From contig NC_053499.1 of assembly GCF_905171775.1 (NCBI RefSeq), positions 92,359,512 through 92,423,511 on the forward strand: a stretch of 64,000 nucleotides of DNA. The letters run 5' to 3'. A model generated the notes under the pieces. It was not told the origin of the DNA. It did not search any database and saw only the letters and a list, made by a program, of their open reading frames with translations. Source of the DNA: Rana temporaria. Taxonomy: Eukaryota; Chordata; Amphibia; Anura; Ranidae. Shown piece by piece: positions 11,197 through 22,100 of the stretch (the first letter of the stretch is position 1; every line of letters begins with the position of its first letter). The translations under genes and the position numbers were made by a program.

Positions 11197-14100
11197 ACTG
11201 GTACACACAAAGTAACTTTAGGTGCAAACTACAGAGAACAAGTGCAGTCCACACCAAGTAGCTTTATGTGCAAACTACAAAGCAAACGTGCAGTACGCAC
11301 CAAGTAACTTTAGGTGCAAACTACAGAGCACAAGTGCAGTACTGGTACACACAAAGTAACTTTAGGTGCAAACTACAGAGCACAAGTGCAGTACACACCA
11401 AGTAGATTTAGGTGCAAACTATAGAGCACAAGTGCAGTACACACAAAGTAGCTTTATATGCAAACTACAGAGCACAAGTGCAGTACTGGTACACACCAAG
11501 TAACTTTAGGTGCAAACTACAGAGCACAAGTGCAGTAGATGCAAACTACAGAGCACAAGTACAGTACTGGTACAAACAAAGTAACTTTAGGTGAAAACTA
11601 CCGAGCACAAGTGCAGTACACACCAAGTAGCTTTAGATGCAAACTACAGAGCACAAGTGCAGTACTGGTACACACAAAGTAACTTTAGGTGCAAACTACA
11701 GAGCACAAGTGCAGTACTGGTACACACAAAGTAACTTTAGGTGCAAACTACAGAGCACAAGTGCAGTACACACCAAGTAGCTTTAGGTGCAAACTACAGA
11801 GCATAAGTGCAGTACTGGTGCACACAAAGTAACTTTAGGTGCAAACTACAGAGCACAAGTGCAGTACTGGTACACACCAAATAACTTTAGGTGCAAACTA
11901 CAGAGCACAAGTGCAGTACTGGTACACACAAAGTAACTTTAGGTGAAAACTACAGAGCACAAGTGCAGTAGGTGCAAACTACAGAGCACAAGTGCAGTAC
12001 TGGTACACACAAAGTAACTGTAGGTGCAAACTACAGAGAACAAGTGCAGTACACACCAAGTAGCTTTATGTGCAAACTACAAAGCACACGTGCAGTACGC
12101 ACCAAGTAACTTTAGGTGCAAACTACAGAGCACAAGTGCAGTACTGGTACACACAAAGTAACTTTAGGTGCAAACTACAGAGCACAAGTGCAGTACACAC
12201 CAAGTAGCTTTATGTGCAAACTACAAAGCAAACGTGCAGTACGCACCAAGTAACTTTAGGTGCAAACTACAGAGCACAAGTGCAGTACTGGTACACACAA
12301 AGTAACTTTAGGTGCAAACTACAGAGCACAAGTGCAGTACACACCAAGTAGATTTAGGTGCAAACTATAGAGCACAAGTGCAGTACACACAAAGTAGCTT
12401 TATATGCAAACTACAGAGCACAAGTGCAGTACTGGTACACACCAAGTAACTTTAGGTGCAAACTACAGAGCACAAGTGCAGTAGATGCAAACTACAGAGC
12501 ACAAGTACAGTACTGGTACAAACAAAGTAACTTTAGGTGAAAACTACCGAGCACAAGTGCAGTACACACCAAGTAGCTTTAGATGCAAACTACAGAGCAC
12601 AAGTGCAGTACTGGTACACACAAAGTAACTTTAGGTGCAAACTACAGAGCACAAGTGCAGTACTGGTACACACAAAGTAACTTTAGGTGCAAACTACAGA
12701 GCACAAGTGCAGTACACACCAAGTAGCTTTAGGTGAAAACTACAGAGCATAAGTGCAGTACTGGTGCACACAAAGTAACTTTAGGTGCAAACTACAGAGC
12801 ACAAGTGCAGTACTGGTACACACCAAATAACTTTAGGTGCAAACTACAGAGCACAAGTGCAGTACTGGTACACACAAAGTAACTTTAGGTGAAAACTACA
12901 GAGCACAAGTGCAGTAGGTGCAAACTACAGAGCACAAGTGCAGTACTGGTACACACAAAGTAACTGTAGGTGCAAACTACAGAGAACAAGTGCAGTACAC
13001 ACCAAGTAGCTTTATGTGCAAACTACAAAGCACACGTGCAGTACGCACCAAGTAACTTTAGGTGCAAACTACAGAGCACAAGTGCAGTACTGGTACACAC
13101 AAAGTAACTTTAGGTGCAAACTACAGAGCACAAGTGCAGTACACACCAAGTAGATTTAGGTGCAAACTATAGAGCACAAGTGCAGTACACACAAAGTAGC
13201 TTTATATGCAAACTACAGAGCACAAGTGCAGTACTGGTACACACCAAGTAACTTTAGGTGCAAACTACAGAGCACAAGTGCAGTAGATGCAAACTACAGA
13301 GCACAAGTGCAGTACTGGTACAAACAAAGTAACTTTAGGTGAAAACTACCGAGCACAAGTGCAGTACACACCAAGTAGCTTTAGATGCAAACTACAGAGC
13401 ACAAGTGCAGTACTGGTACACACAAAGTAACTTTAGGTGCAAACTACAGAGCACAAGTGCAGTACTGGTACACACAAAGTAACTTTAGGTGCAAACTACA
13501 GAGCACAAGTGCAGTACACACCAAGTAGCTTTAGGTGCAAACTACAGAGCATAAGTGCAGTACTGGTGCACACAAAGTAACTTTAGGTGCAAACTACAGA
13601 GCACAAGTGCCTGACACACCAAGTAGATTTAGGTGCAAACTACAGAGCACAAGTGCAGTACACACCAAGTAACTTTAGGTGCAAACTACAGAGCACAAGT
13701 GCAGTGCTGGTACACACAAAGTAACTTTAGGTGCAAACTATAGAGCACAAGTGCAGTACACACCAGGTAGATTTAGGTGCAAACTACAGAGCACAAGTGC
13801 AGTACACACCAAGTAATTTTAGGTGCAAACTACAGAGCACAAGTGCAGTACACACCAAGTAACTTTAGGTGCAAACTACAGAGCACAAGTGCAGTACACA
13901 CAAAGTAGCTTTATATGCAAACTACAGAGCACAAGTGCAGTACTGGTACATACCAAGTAACTTTAGGTGCAAACTACAGTGCACATGTGCAGTACACAAC
14001 TAGTAGCTTCATGTGCAAACTACAGAGCACACGGGCAGTACACACCAAGTAGCTTTATATGCAAACTACAGAGCACAAGTGCAGTACTGGTACACACAAA

Positions 14101-15255
14101 GTAACTTTAGGTGCAAAATACAGAGCACAAGTGCCTGACACACCAAGTGGATTTAGGTGCAAACTACAGAGCACAAGTGCAGTACACACAAAGTAATTTT
14201 AGGTGCAAACTACAGAGCACAAGTGCAGTACTGGTATACACAGAGTAACTTCCTGCCTTCCTCTGGATCAACTGTGGGTATGGAGTTGGGTGTATGGGAT
14301 TGTATTGTGTTTTTTATTTTGTTTGTTTATTTTTTTGAGGTTGAACTGGATGGACTTGTGTCTTTTTTCAACCTGACTAACTATGTAACTATGTAACTAT
14401 GTAACTTTAGGTGCAAACTACAGAGCACAAGTGCAGTACTGGTACACACAAAGTAATTTTAGGTGCAAACTACAGAGCACAAGTGCAGTACTGGTACACA
14501 CAAAGTAACTTTAGGTGAAAACTACAGAGAACAAGTGCAGTACACACCAAGTAGCTTTATGTGCAAACTACAAAGCACACGTGCAGTACGCACCAAGTAA
14601 CTTTAGGTGCAAACTACAGAGCACAAGTGCAGTACTGGTACACACAAAGTAACTTTAGGTGCAGACTACAGAGCACAAGTGCAGTACACACCAAGTAGAT
14701 TTAGGTGCAAACTACAGAGCACAAGTGCAGTACACACAAAGTAGCTTGATATGCAAACTACAGAGCACAAGTGCAGTACACACAAAGTAGCTTTATATGC
14801 AAACTACAGAGCACAAGTGCAGTACTGGTACACACCAAGTAACTTTAGGTGCAAACTACAGAGCACAAGTGCAGTAGATGCAAACTACAGAGCACAAGTG
14901 CAGTACTGGTACACACAAAGTAACTTTAGGTGCAAACTACCGAGCACAAGTGCAGTACACACCAAGTAGCTTTAGGTGCAAACTACAGAGCACAAGTGCA
15001 GTACTGGTACACACAAAGTAACTTTAGGTGCAAACTACAGAGCACAAGTGCAGTACTGGTACACACAAAGTAACTTTAGATGCAAACTACAGAGCACAAG
15101 TGCAGTACACACCAAGTAGCTTTAGGTGCAAACTACAGAGCACAAGTGCAGTACTGGTACACACAAATTAACTTTAGGTGCAAACTACAGAGCACAAGTG
15201 CAGTACACACCAATAAGCTTTAGGTGCAAACTACAGAGCACACGGGCAATACACC
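11197..15255 (+). repeat. Satellite array, 46/52-bp units with higher-order repeats
   Basis: About 4 kb of tandem units built on TTTAGGTGCAAACTACAGAG followed by CACAAGTGCAGTAC. Two unit types alternate: a 52-bp form containing CTGGTACACACAAAGTAAC and a 46-bp form containing ACACCAAGTAGC. Blocks are duplicated: the same 60-codon shadow frame recurs at 11412, 12358 and 13160 (946 and 802 bp apart), and again in part at 14751. Rare units have shared variants (AGAGAACAAG, CAAAGCACACG), also spaced by about 945 bp. The array starts directly at the end of the putative LTR and is interrupted by a CR1/L2 tail at 14251-14400. Nothing in it looks coding. Confidence 0.97.
14251..14400 (+). mobile_element. 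CR1/L2-type LINE 3' end inserted in the satellite
   Basis: A 150-bp fragment containing the CR1/L2 tail words TTCCTCTGGATCAAC and GGTTGAACTGGATGGAC and ending in short (ACTATGTA) repeats. The satellite string GTAACTT flanks it on both sides (from 14245 and from 14401), which fits a 7-bp target duplication, though the tail repeat itself resembles GTAACT. Confidence 0.75.
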
Positions 15256-15369
15256 ACGTGAGAATACTGCAGCTAGCACAATCAACTGATAGACAGTAAA
15301 TTTGGATAGGAATAATTGATCTAGCTAAACTATACAGTGTATAAATATATGTACAACACCTGGGATGTA
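15256..15369. other. Short non-repetitive strip between satellite and Tc1
   Basis: Divergent AT-rich sequence. Together with 16984-17412 it forms the host sequence into which Tc1 inserted. No feature seen. Confidence 0.4.
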
Positions 15370-15371
15370 TA

Positions 15372-16981
15372 TACAGTGGGGATTGAAAGTTTTGGCACCA
15401 CAGGTAAAAATTTGTATTAATGTGCACAACGAAGCCAAGGAAAGTCGGAAAAATCTCCAAAAGGCATCAAATTACAGATTAGACATTCTTATAATATGTC
15501 AAAAAAGTTAGATTTTATTTCCATCATTTACAGAAAACAAAAAAATTGTGTGTGCAAAAGTTTGGGCACCCTGCAGAGTTAATATCTTGTACTGCCCCCT
15601 TTGGCCCCCTTTGGCAAGTATCACAGCTTGTAAATGATTTTTGTAGCCAGCCAAGAGTCTTTCAATTCTTGTTTGAGGTATCTTTGCCCATTCTTCCTTA
15701 CAAAAGTCTTCCAGTTCTTTGAAATTTCTGGGCTGTCTGTCACGCACTGCTCTTTTAAGGTCTATCCATAGATTTTCAATTATGTTGAGGTCAGGAGATT
15801 GTGAAGGCCATGGAAAAACCTTCAGTTTATGCCTCTTGATGTAATCCCCCGTGGATTTTGAGGTGTGTTTAGGATCATTATCCGTTTGTAGAAGCCATCC
15901 TCTCTTTATCTTCAGCTTTTTCACAGATGGCATCAAGTTACCATCCAAAATTTGCTGAAATTTTATTGAATCAATTTTTCCTTCTACTCTTGAAATGTTC
16001 CCTGTGCCACTGGCTGCAATACAACCCCAAAGCATGACTGATCCACCCCCATGCTTAACAGTTGGACAGAGGTTATTTTCATTAAATTCGGTGCCCTTTC
16101 TTCTCCAAACATACCTTTGCTCATTCCGGCCAAACAGTTCTATTTTAACCTCATCGGTCCACAGAACTTGTTTCCAAAATGCATCAGGCTTGTCTATATG
16201 TTCATTTGCAAAGTTCAAAAGCTGATTTTCGTGGTGAGGACATAGAAGCGGTTTTCTTCTGATGACTCTTCCATGAAGACCATATTTGTACAAGTATCTC
16301 TTTATAGTGGAATAGTGTACCACAACTCCAGTGTCTGCCAGATTTTTCTGGAGGGATTGTGCAGTCAAACGTGGGTTTTGAATTGCTTTTCTTACAATCC
16401 TGCGAGCTGTTCTGTCTGATAGTTTTCTTGGTCTTCCAGATCTTGCTTTAACTTCCACTGTTCCTGATGACTGCCATTTCTTAATTACATTCCGAACAGA
16501 GGATATTGACATCTGAAAACGCTTTGCTATCTTCTTATAGCCTTCTCCAGCTTTGTGAGTGTCAACTATTTTCAGTTTCAGTTTTCTAGACAACTGCTTA
16601 GAAGAATCCATGGTGCTGATTGTTGGGGCAAGGTCAGATGAGTCTGGGCATTTAAAACCTTTGAGATTGACATCACCTGGTCTTCCCAGACAATGATTGA
16701 GAACAATCCATGACACTGGCAGGTCTCAGCTTTGCAAAGGGGGCAGTGCATGCTATAAATTCTGCAGGGTGCCCAAACTTTTGCAGACGCCCTTTTTTTG
16801 TTTTCTGTAATCTTGAAAGTGTAAATGATGGAAATAAAATCTAACTTTTTTTGACATATTATAAGAATGTCTAATCTGTAATTTGATGCCTTTTGGAGAT
16901 CTTTCCATCTTTCCTTGGCTTCGTTATGCACATTAATACAAATTTTTACCTGGGGTGCCCAAACTTTCGATCCCCACTGTA
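15372..16981 (-). mobile_element. Tc1 element, 1610 bp, with long terminal inverted repeats
   Basis: Termini TACAGTGGGG and CCCCACTGTA are bracketed by TA dinucleotides (15370-15371, 16982-16983), the Tc1/mariner target duplication. Inverted repeats of about 160 bp (15372-15531 and 16821-16981) include inner direct-repeat-like strings (AAAGTTTGGGCACC), the binding-site arrangement of IR/DR-type Tc1 elements. The size and the reverse-strand transposase gene are typical. The family is one I associate with fishes, frogs and lampreys; that is recollection, not a search. Confidence 0.95.
15508..16611 (-). CDS. Tc1 transposase, essentially intact, with altered C-terminus
   Basis: A 367-residue cut-and-paste transposase. 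Residues 1-120 hold two helix-turn-helix DNA-binding regions (AGEGYKKIAKRFQMSISSVR at 21-40) joined by an AT-hook-like SGRPRKL at 58-64. The DDE catalytic domain has WTDEVK (D153), TDNDPKHT (D244) and PDLNIIENLW (E279), giving the D,D34E spacing of Tc1. I start at the ATG at 16611 (MDSSKQLS, the usual Tc1 beginning) rather than the upstream in-frame ATG at 16716. A 10-bp tandem duplication near 15590-15612 shifts the frame after AKGG, so the normal short end is replaced by about 30 unrelated residues. All catalytic residues precede this. Confidence 0.93.
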   Translation of the reverse strand: MDSSKQLSRKLKLKIVDTHKAGEGYKKIAKRFQMSISSVRNVIKKWQSSGTVEVKARSGRPRKLSDRTARRIVRKAIQNPRLTAQSLQKNLADTGVVVHYSTIKRYLYKYGLHGRVIRRKPLLCPHHENQLLNFANEHIDKPDAFWKQVLWTDEVKIELFGRNEQRYVWRRKGTEFNENNLCPTVKHGGGSVMLWGCIAASGTGNISRVEGKIDSIKFQQILDGNLMPSVKKLKIKRGWLLQTDNDPKHTSKSTGDYIKRHKLKVFPWPSQSPDLNIIENLWIDLKRAVRDRQPRNFKELEDFCKEEWAKIPQTRIERLLAGYKNHLQAVILAKGGQRGQYKILTLQGAQTFAHTIFLFSVNDGNKI

Positions 16982-16983
16982 TA

Positions 16984-17412
16984 TCCTCTACACACTGTAA
17001 CTTTAACTAAACTGACTAGCCTGCCTGCTCTATCCATCTAGAAAAAAAAGACACTGTCTCTCTCTCTCTAGGACTGATCTATTCACTAACACAGCCGCAA
17101 CACACTACACAAGGCCGCCCTGCAGGCAGCCTTTTATAGTGTGGGGCATGTACTAAAGTCCTGAGCCATAATTGGCCAAAGCCACCCTGGCTTTGGCCAA
17201 TTATGGCTCTCCATTTTTTGCGCGCTGTGATTGGCCAAGCATGCGGGTCATAGTGCATGCTTGGCCAATCATCAGCGCGCAATGCCGCAGTGAATTATGG
17301 GCCATGACGCGCCACTCGAATTTGGCGCGAACGGCCCATAACGTTCGTATTTCTTCGAACATACCATGTTCGAGTCGAACACATGTTCGAATCGAAAGCG
17401 AAGCTCATCCCT
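16984..17412. mobile_element. 3' end of a hAT-type miniature element
   Basis: The stretch ends AAGCTCATCCCTA, the same terminus as the hAT-type element ending at 40175. It contains a (CT)n tract near 17058, CATGTTCGA-type words, and two strong hairpins (17163-17209 and about 17230-17275, both with TTGGCCAAT-like cores). Its left part is probably 15256-15369, split by the Tc1 insertion; the left terminus is not visible. Confidence 0.5.
17163..17209. repeat. Perfect 22-bp inverted repeat, 3-nt loop
   Basis: GAGCCATAATTGGCCAAAGC and its exact complement pair around CCC. It is part of the miniature element. Confidence 0.9.
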
Positions 17413-18650
17413 ACTGATAACATTAAAAGAACCTCAAAAAAAGGATCAACAGTTATATTCTATGGGAGCATGGGTGTCAGGAACAGAACCTTTAGGTAAA
17501 TTTTTCCTCTAAAACCAAACAGGAAAAGGTAGACACAGAAGGGAAAGAAGAAGGCCATACTAAAACAGAAGTTCTGAGTAACACTGTAAGATTTACTAAC
17601 CTAACAGTAGAAGATGTCATAGCTTGGAGATGGAGTTACCAAGAAAAAAATGAGTGGTTAGAATGGTTGAGGTACACGGTTAAAACTCTAAAAAAGGAAA
17701 ACTGTTTAGTTTGTGCTGAAGCTAGACCACATTTAGCAACGGTTCTTTTTCCTCTAGATTACAATACAGATCTAGAAGGTTTAAAATTCATGCTGTGGTT
17801 GTATAATAAGAGCTATAAATCAGAAACAAATTCTACCTGTCACACATTGTGTGGGGATAAGAAACTGCGAGCTAGGATCCCGGCCAATGCCCGAGGGGAT
17901 TGTGGATGGTCCAGCTGGTTATGCCCCTGAGAATCCTGTCAGAACACCCGTGGACTAAGAGTCACCAACGGTATCAAAGGGACACCTCTCCCAAAGGGTC
18001 ATTTGACTCCCAGATCTACATAGATGAGATCCTCGAGGGGTGCCAAATGAGTTTAAGGCCAGGAATCGGGTAACGGCTGGGTTTGAGTCTCTTCTCTGGT
18101 GGGTGACTATAAATAAAAATGTTGACTGGATTAACTATATATACTACAACCAACAACGATTTGTAAACTATACCCGGGATGCTGTAAAGGGCCTAGCAGA
18201 ACAACTGGGCCCCACCTCTCTAATCGCATGGCAGAACCGAATGGCCTTAGATATGATCCTGGCTGAAAGATGAGGGGTATGCAAAATGTTTGGTAGCAAG
18301 TGTTGTACCTTTATCCCTAACAATACAGCTCCTGCAGGGACTGTGACCAGAGCCCTAGAAGAACTAACTGCTCTATCGAATGAATTAGCAGAGAATTCAG
18401 GTATTAATGATCCATTCACAAACTGGCTTGAAGGATGGTTTGGTAAATGGACTGGACTTATCACATCATGTTTGATCTTAATTGCTGTGGCTTTGGCCGT
18501 TCTGGTACTTGCGGATGCTGCTGCATTCCATTTGTTCGAGGACTTTCACAAAAAGTGATCGAAACTGCAATCTCAAGAACAATGTATCAAGCCCTTCCTA
18601 CCTCTGAGAAGACCTGTGAGGACATTGAAGCTCAACTTAATGACATATAG
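17413..18650 (+). pseudogene. env: Endogenous retrovirus envelope gene, broken
   Basis: Several frames of one decayed envelope gene. A surface-subunit segment at about 17590-17930 has a Trp-rich stretch and CLVCAEARP. A transmembrane-subunit segment follows at 18040-18558 in another frame. That part contains an immunosuppressive-domain-like helix (AWQNRMALDMILAER), a CX6CC motif just after it, an ectodomain, and a hydrophobic membrane anchor (TSCLILIAVALAVLVL) with a short cytoplasmic tail. This is the layout of gamma/epsilon-type retroviral envelopes. A TGA stop separates the helix from the CX6CC motif, and at least one further frameshift lies near 17930-18040, so no functional envelope can be made. 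No gag or pol is found next to it; the left side is cut by a miniature element. Confidence 0.85.
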
Positions 18651-18723
18651 TTCAAAAGTGCATAAAACACAGGGACTATCATCGAAATGTGTTGAGATAA
18701 AATAGCCACACAAGAAAAGGGAA

Positions 18724-19198
18724 TGTTGGAAAAGTTTTTTATGTGACTATTTATAGGAATTTAAAATGGATTACGATTTCTGAAATGGCTTCTAAAGACA
18801 CGTTGCTTCTAACTTGTATTTTTCTATTGTTTCAAGTTACTTCCTAAAATCATAAGCTTTGTAAAAAGACACTGAGATTGGCAATAAAGCTGTTTTGCGT
18901 CATGAGCCACCAGTGAACTTTTAGCCAATAGTATTCTTCCTGTTGACTCTATAAAAAGGTCACACATCTCGTGTCTGTATGTTAGCGTTGTATCCACCAT
19001 CTCACAGACATCAAGTCTATGGTTCCTCAATTCCTTCCAGGATGTATATAATATGTAAACGGTTGGAGGCTATACCTCCGCTAATGTTTCTCCAATATTA
19101 ATTTCTATAATTTCTATTATTTCATACAAATTCCTGCTGGTCTTGAAGGACTATCACAATGCTGTTAAGTTTGTTGCTGTACAGTTCTTAGAGAACTG
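18724..19198 (+). mobile_element. 3' LTR of the envelope-bearing retrovirus (end approximate)
   Basis: It starts TGTTGGAAAAG just after a polypurine tract (AAGAAAAGGGA, 18712-18722) and 166 bp after the env frame ends, the correct order for a 3' LTR. It has a CCAAT box (AGCCAATAG, about 18923) and a TATA box (TATAAAAAG, 18950-18958). The right end is uncertain; it is taken where the GGGCCAGATTCAC repeat begins. Confidence 0.6.
18950..18958 (+). promoter_or_regulatory. LTR TATA box
   Basis: TATAAAAAG, 27 bp downstream of a CCAAT box, in the putative U3. Confidence 0.5.
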
Positions 19199-22100
19199 AG
19201 GGCCAGATTCACAGAACAGATACGTCGGTGTATCTCCTGATACACAGTCGTATCTCTTGTTCTATCTATGCGGCTGATTCATAGAATCAGTTCCGCATAG
19301 ATAGCCCTAAGATCCGACAGGTGTAATTGACTTACACCGTCGGATCTTAGGATGCAGTACCTCGGCCGCCGCTGGGTGGAGTTCGCGTCGTATTCCAGCA
19401 TCGGGTATGCAAATTAGCAGTTACGGCGATCCACAAAGGTTTTTCCCGTCGTTACGTCGGCGCAAGTCTTAGTTTCCCGTCGCAAAGTTAGGGGTACTTT
19501 AACATGGTGTAAAATTACTCCACCATGTTAAAGTATGCCCGTCGTTCCCGCGTCGCTTTTGAATTCTTTTTTTCGGCGTAAGTACGTTACGCACGTCGCG
19601 ATTCACAAACACGTCGCGCCGCCGTAATTTCGCGCAAAGCACGTTGGGAAAATTGCAAACGGAGCATGCGCAGTACGTCCTTACTTCTAGAACACTTGAA
19701 GTTTGACTGATCACAGAAGAAGTATTATCCTAACAACCTCTCTGAAAATTAGATCCTGTCTTTGACTTAGAAACTCTCCTCCTCCCTCCCCGTAGTCTTC
19801 TGGGATGTGTAAAGGGTTCCAAAAGACTGTGGGACCATCCACAAATCGCAGTACAGCTCGCACATGTGCAGTGTGCAGCCAGCTGTGGAGCTGAAAGCCA
19901 CACAACTGGCTGCCCACAGTTAGGATACGGACTCCGGGAACCCAAAGGCTAGTGAAGAACTAGCCTGGGTGCGGGAGGTACTAGATCCCTGGACAGGTAA
20001 GTGTCCCTTTATTAAAAGTCAGCAGGTAGAGGATATGTAGCTGCTGACTTAGGATTTTTTTTCCAGAGTGAACCTCCTGTTTAAATTGTTAGTAAATTAA
20101 ATTTCTCTGCCAGCTTGGTTTTCTCTTTTTATGGGTACCCCGCAAAATATATATCATACCCTTAAAGGTTTGGTATACATTTCACAGGACTTTTGGATGG
20201 TCACACACTGTTTTATTACAAAAAAAAAGGAGCCGAAAGGGAAATGTAAATAAGTTACACATGAATGTTTTCCTTTTTAACCCCGCTAGTACTCTCTAGA
20301 ACCGGGTGGACATCATATGACTTCCCCCCCAGAATGCGCCTTTTGCGTACCCCTTTTGAAAGCGATCGGTCACCCGCTGTGTCCACCATGCAGAGAAAGG
20401 AATATATGGACAGGTGCACTCCAAAGTCTTAAAAAGACATGCCCTTTATTGGGTAAAAAAAGAAAATGCACTACAAGAACCAGCATACAGTGGGAAAAAC
20501 AGCTGTGTCCACCAGATGCAGCAGCTGTGTCCACCGCTGGCAATACCATGTGATCACTGTGACCAATCACAGCAGATCTTATGACAATTGTACAAAATGG
20601 ATGGCTTTCATTCATGCCATTCATTGTGTACTATTATTTTGATCTTGGTGACTGGTTACAGTGATCACATGATCACTGGGCCAATCACAGCCCACCTGTA
20701 CCATATGATTAGCTGTGGCCAATCACAGCTAATCAAAATAGTAAACACTAAGGGGCATATCCACAAAAAGCCGGCGCAACTTAAAAAATCCCATTTAAGT
20801 TACACTGCCTTAAAATTTCTACCTAAGTGCCCGATCCACAAATCACTTACCTAGAAATTTCAGGCTGTGTAACTTAAATCCGGCCGGCGTAAGGCGTTCC
20901 TCTTCATCAGGGGGCGATTCCCATTTAAATGAGGTGCGCTCCCGCGCCGGCCGTACTGCGCATGCGTGAAGTTACGTTACGCCGAGTTTTGTGGATCGCG
21001 CCGGGTAAAAAAAAGTTGCGTCGGAAAAAAAAAAAAAAAAAAATTGACAGCATCGCTCGGCATGCATTCCTGAGGGAGAACTCCATGCCAATTTTCAAAG
21101 AAAAAACCGGCATGGGTTCCCCCCCCAGGAGCATACCAGGCCCTTAGGTCTGGTATGGGTTGTAAGGAGACCCCCCTACGCCGAAAAAATCGACGTAGGG
21201 GGTCCCCCTACAATCCATACCAGACCCGTATCCAAAGCACGCTACCCCGGCCGGCCAGGAATGGGAGTGGGGACAAGCGAGCGCCCCCCCCCTCCTGAGC
21301 CGTACCAGGCCGCATGCCCTCAACATGGGGGGGTTGGGTGCTCTGGGGCAGGGGGGCACAATGCGGGCCCCCCCACCCCAGAGCACCCTGTCCCCATGTT
21401 GATGAGGACAGGACCTCTTCCCGACAACCCTGGCCGTTGGTTGTCGGGGTCTGCGGGCGGGGGCTTATCGGAATCTGGGAGTCCCCTCAAATAAGGGGGG
21501 CCCCCAGATACCGGCCCCCCACCCTAAGTGAATGGATATGGGGTACATCGTACCCCTACCCATTCACCTGGAGGCAAAGTGATAGTTATTAAACACACGA
21601 CACAAGGGTTTTTAAAATCATTTATTAGTCTGCTCCGGAGGCCCCCCTGTCTTCTTTAGCTCTAATACCAGGGGGGGCTTCTTCTTCCGCTCTCCGGGGG
21701 GGTCTTCTCCGTTCTCCGGGGGGGGCTTCTTCTTCCGCTCTCCGGGGGGGTCTTCTCCGCTCTCCGGGGGTCTTCTTCTATCTTCGCCGCTCTCCGCTGT
21801 TGACTCGGCGCACCCCGGTTCTTCTCCAGCTGTCCGGTGCCTTCTCCTTCAGTGCTGGCTGCCTGCTATCTTTGTGTGTTAGATCAATTACTAGCAGGCA
21901 GCCAGCACGGTCTTCTGTGACGTCATCTTCTTCTCTTCTCTTCTTCTCCCTTCTTCCGATGTTGACCCGACGCCTCTTCTCGCTGCAATGATGGAAGCGC
22001 ACCATGGTGGGTACCTACCGGAGCATGATGGGACGGTGGGGCCTATATAAATCGGATGCAAGGCGCGCTTCCATCATTGCAGCGAGAAGAGGCGTCGGGT

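Noticed and set aside
11412..14969. Repeated 60-72-codon frames in the satellite (MQTIEHKCST...)
   Set aside because: They recur identically because the DNA is tandemly duplicated; unit lengths of 46 and 52 bp are not multiples of three and there is no supporting domain.
11197..15255. CRISPR-like array
   Set aside because: Units are contiguous tandem copies without unique spacers, in a eukaryotic repeat context.
17667..18558. A domesticated, functional envelope gene
   Set aside because: An in-frame stop inside the transmembrane subunit, frameshifts and a missing N-terminus rule out an intact product.
20383..20475. Another Penelope terminal repeat (CCCTTTATTGGG, GCACTACAAG words)
   Set aside because: Only short word similarity; no inverted partner or target duplication could be seen.
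20925..21147. Frames through the poly(A)/poly(T) run at 21028-21042
   Set aside because: Open only because of the homopolymer and flanking miniature-element sequence.
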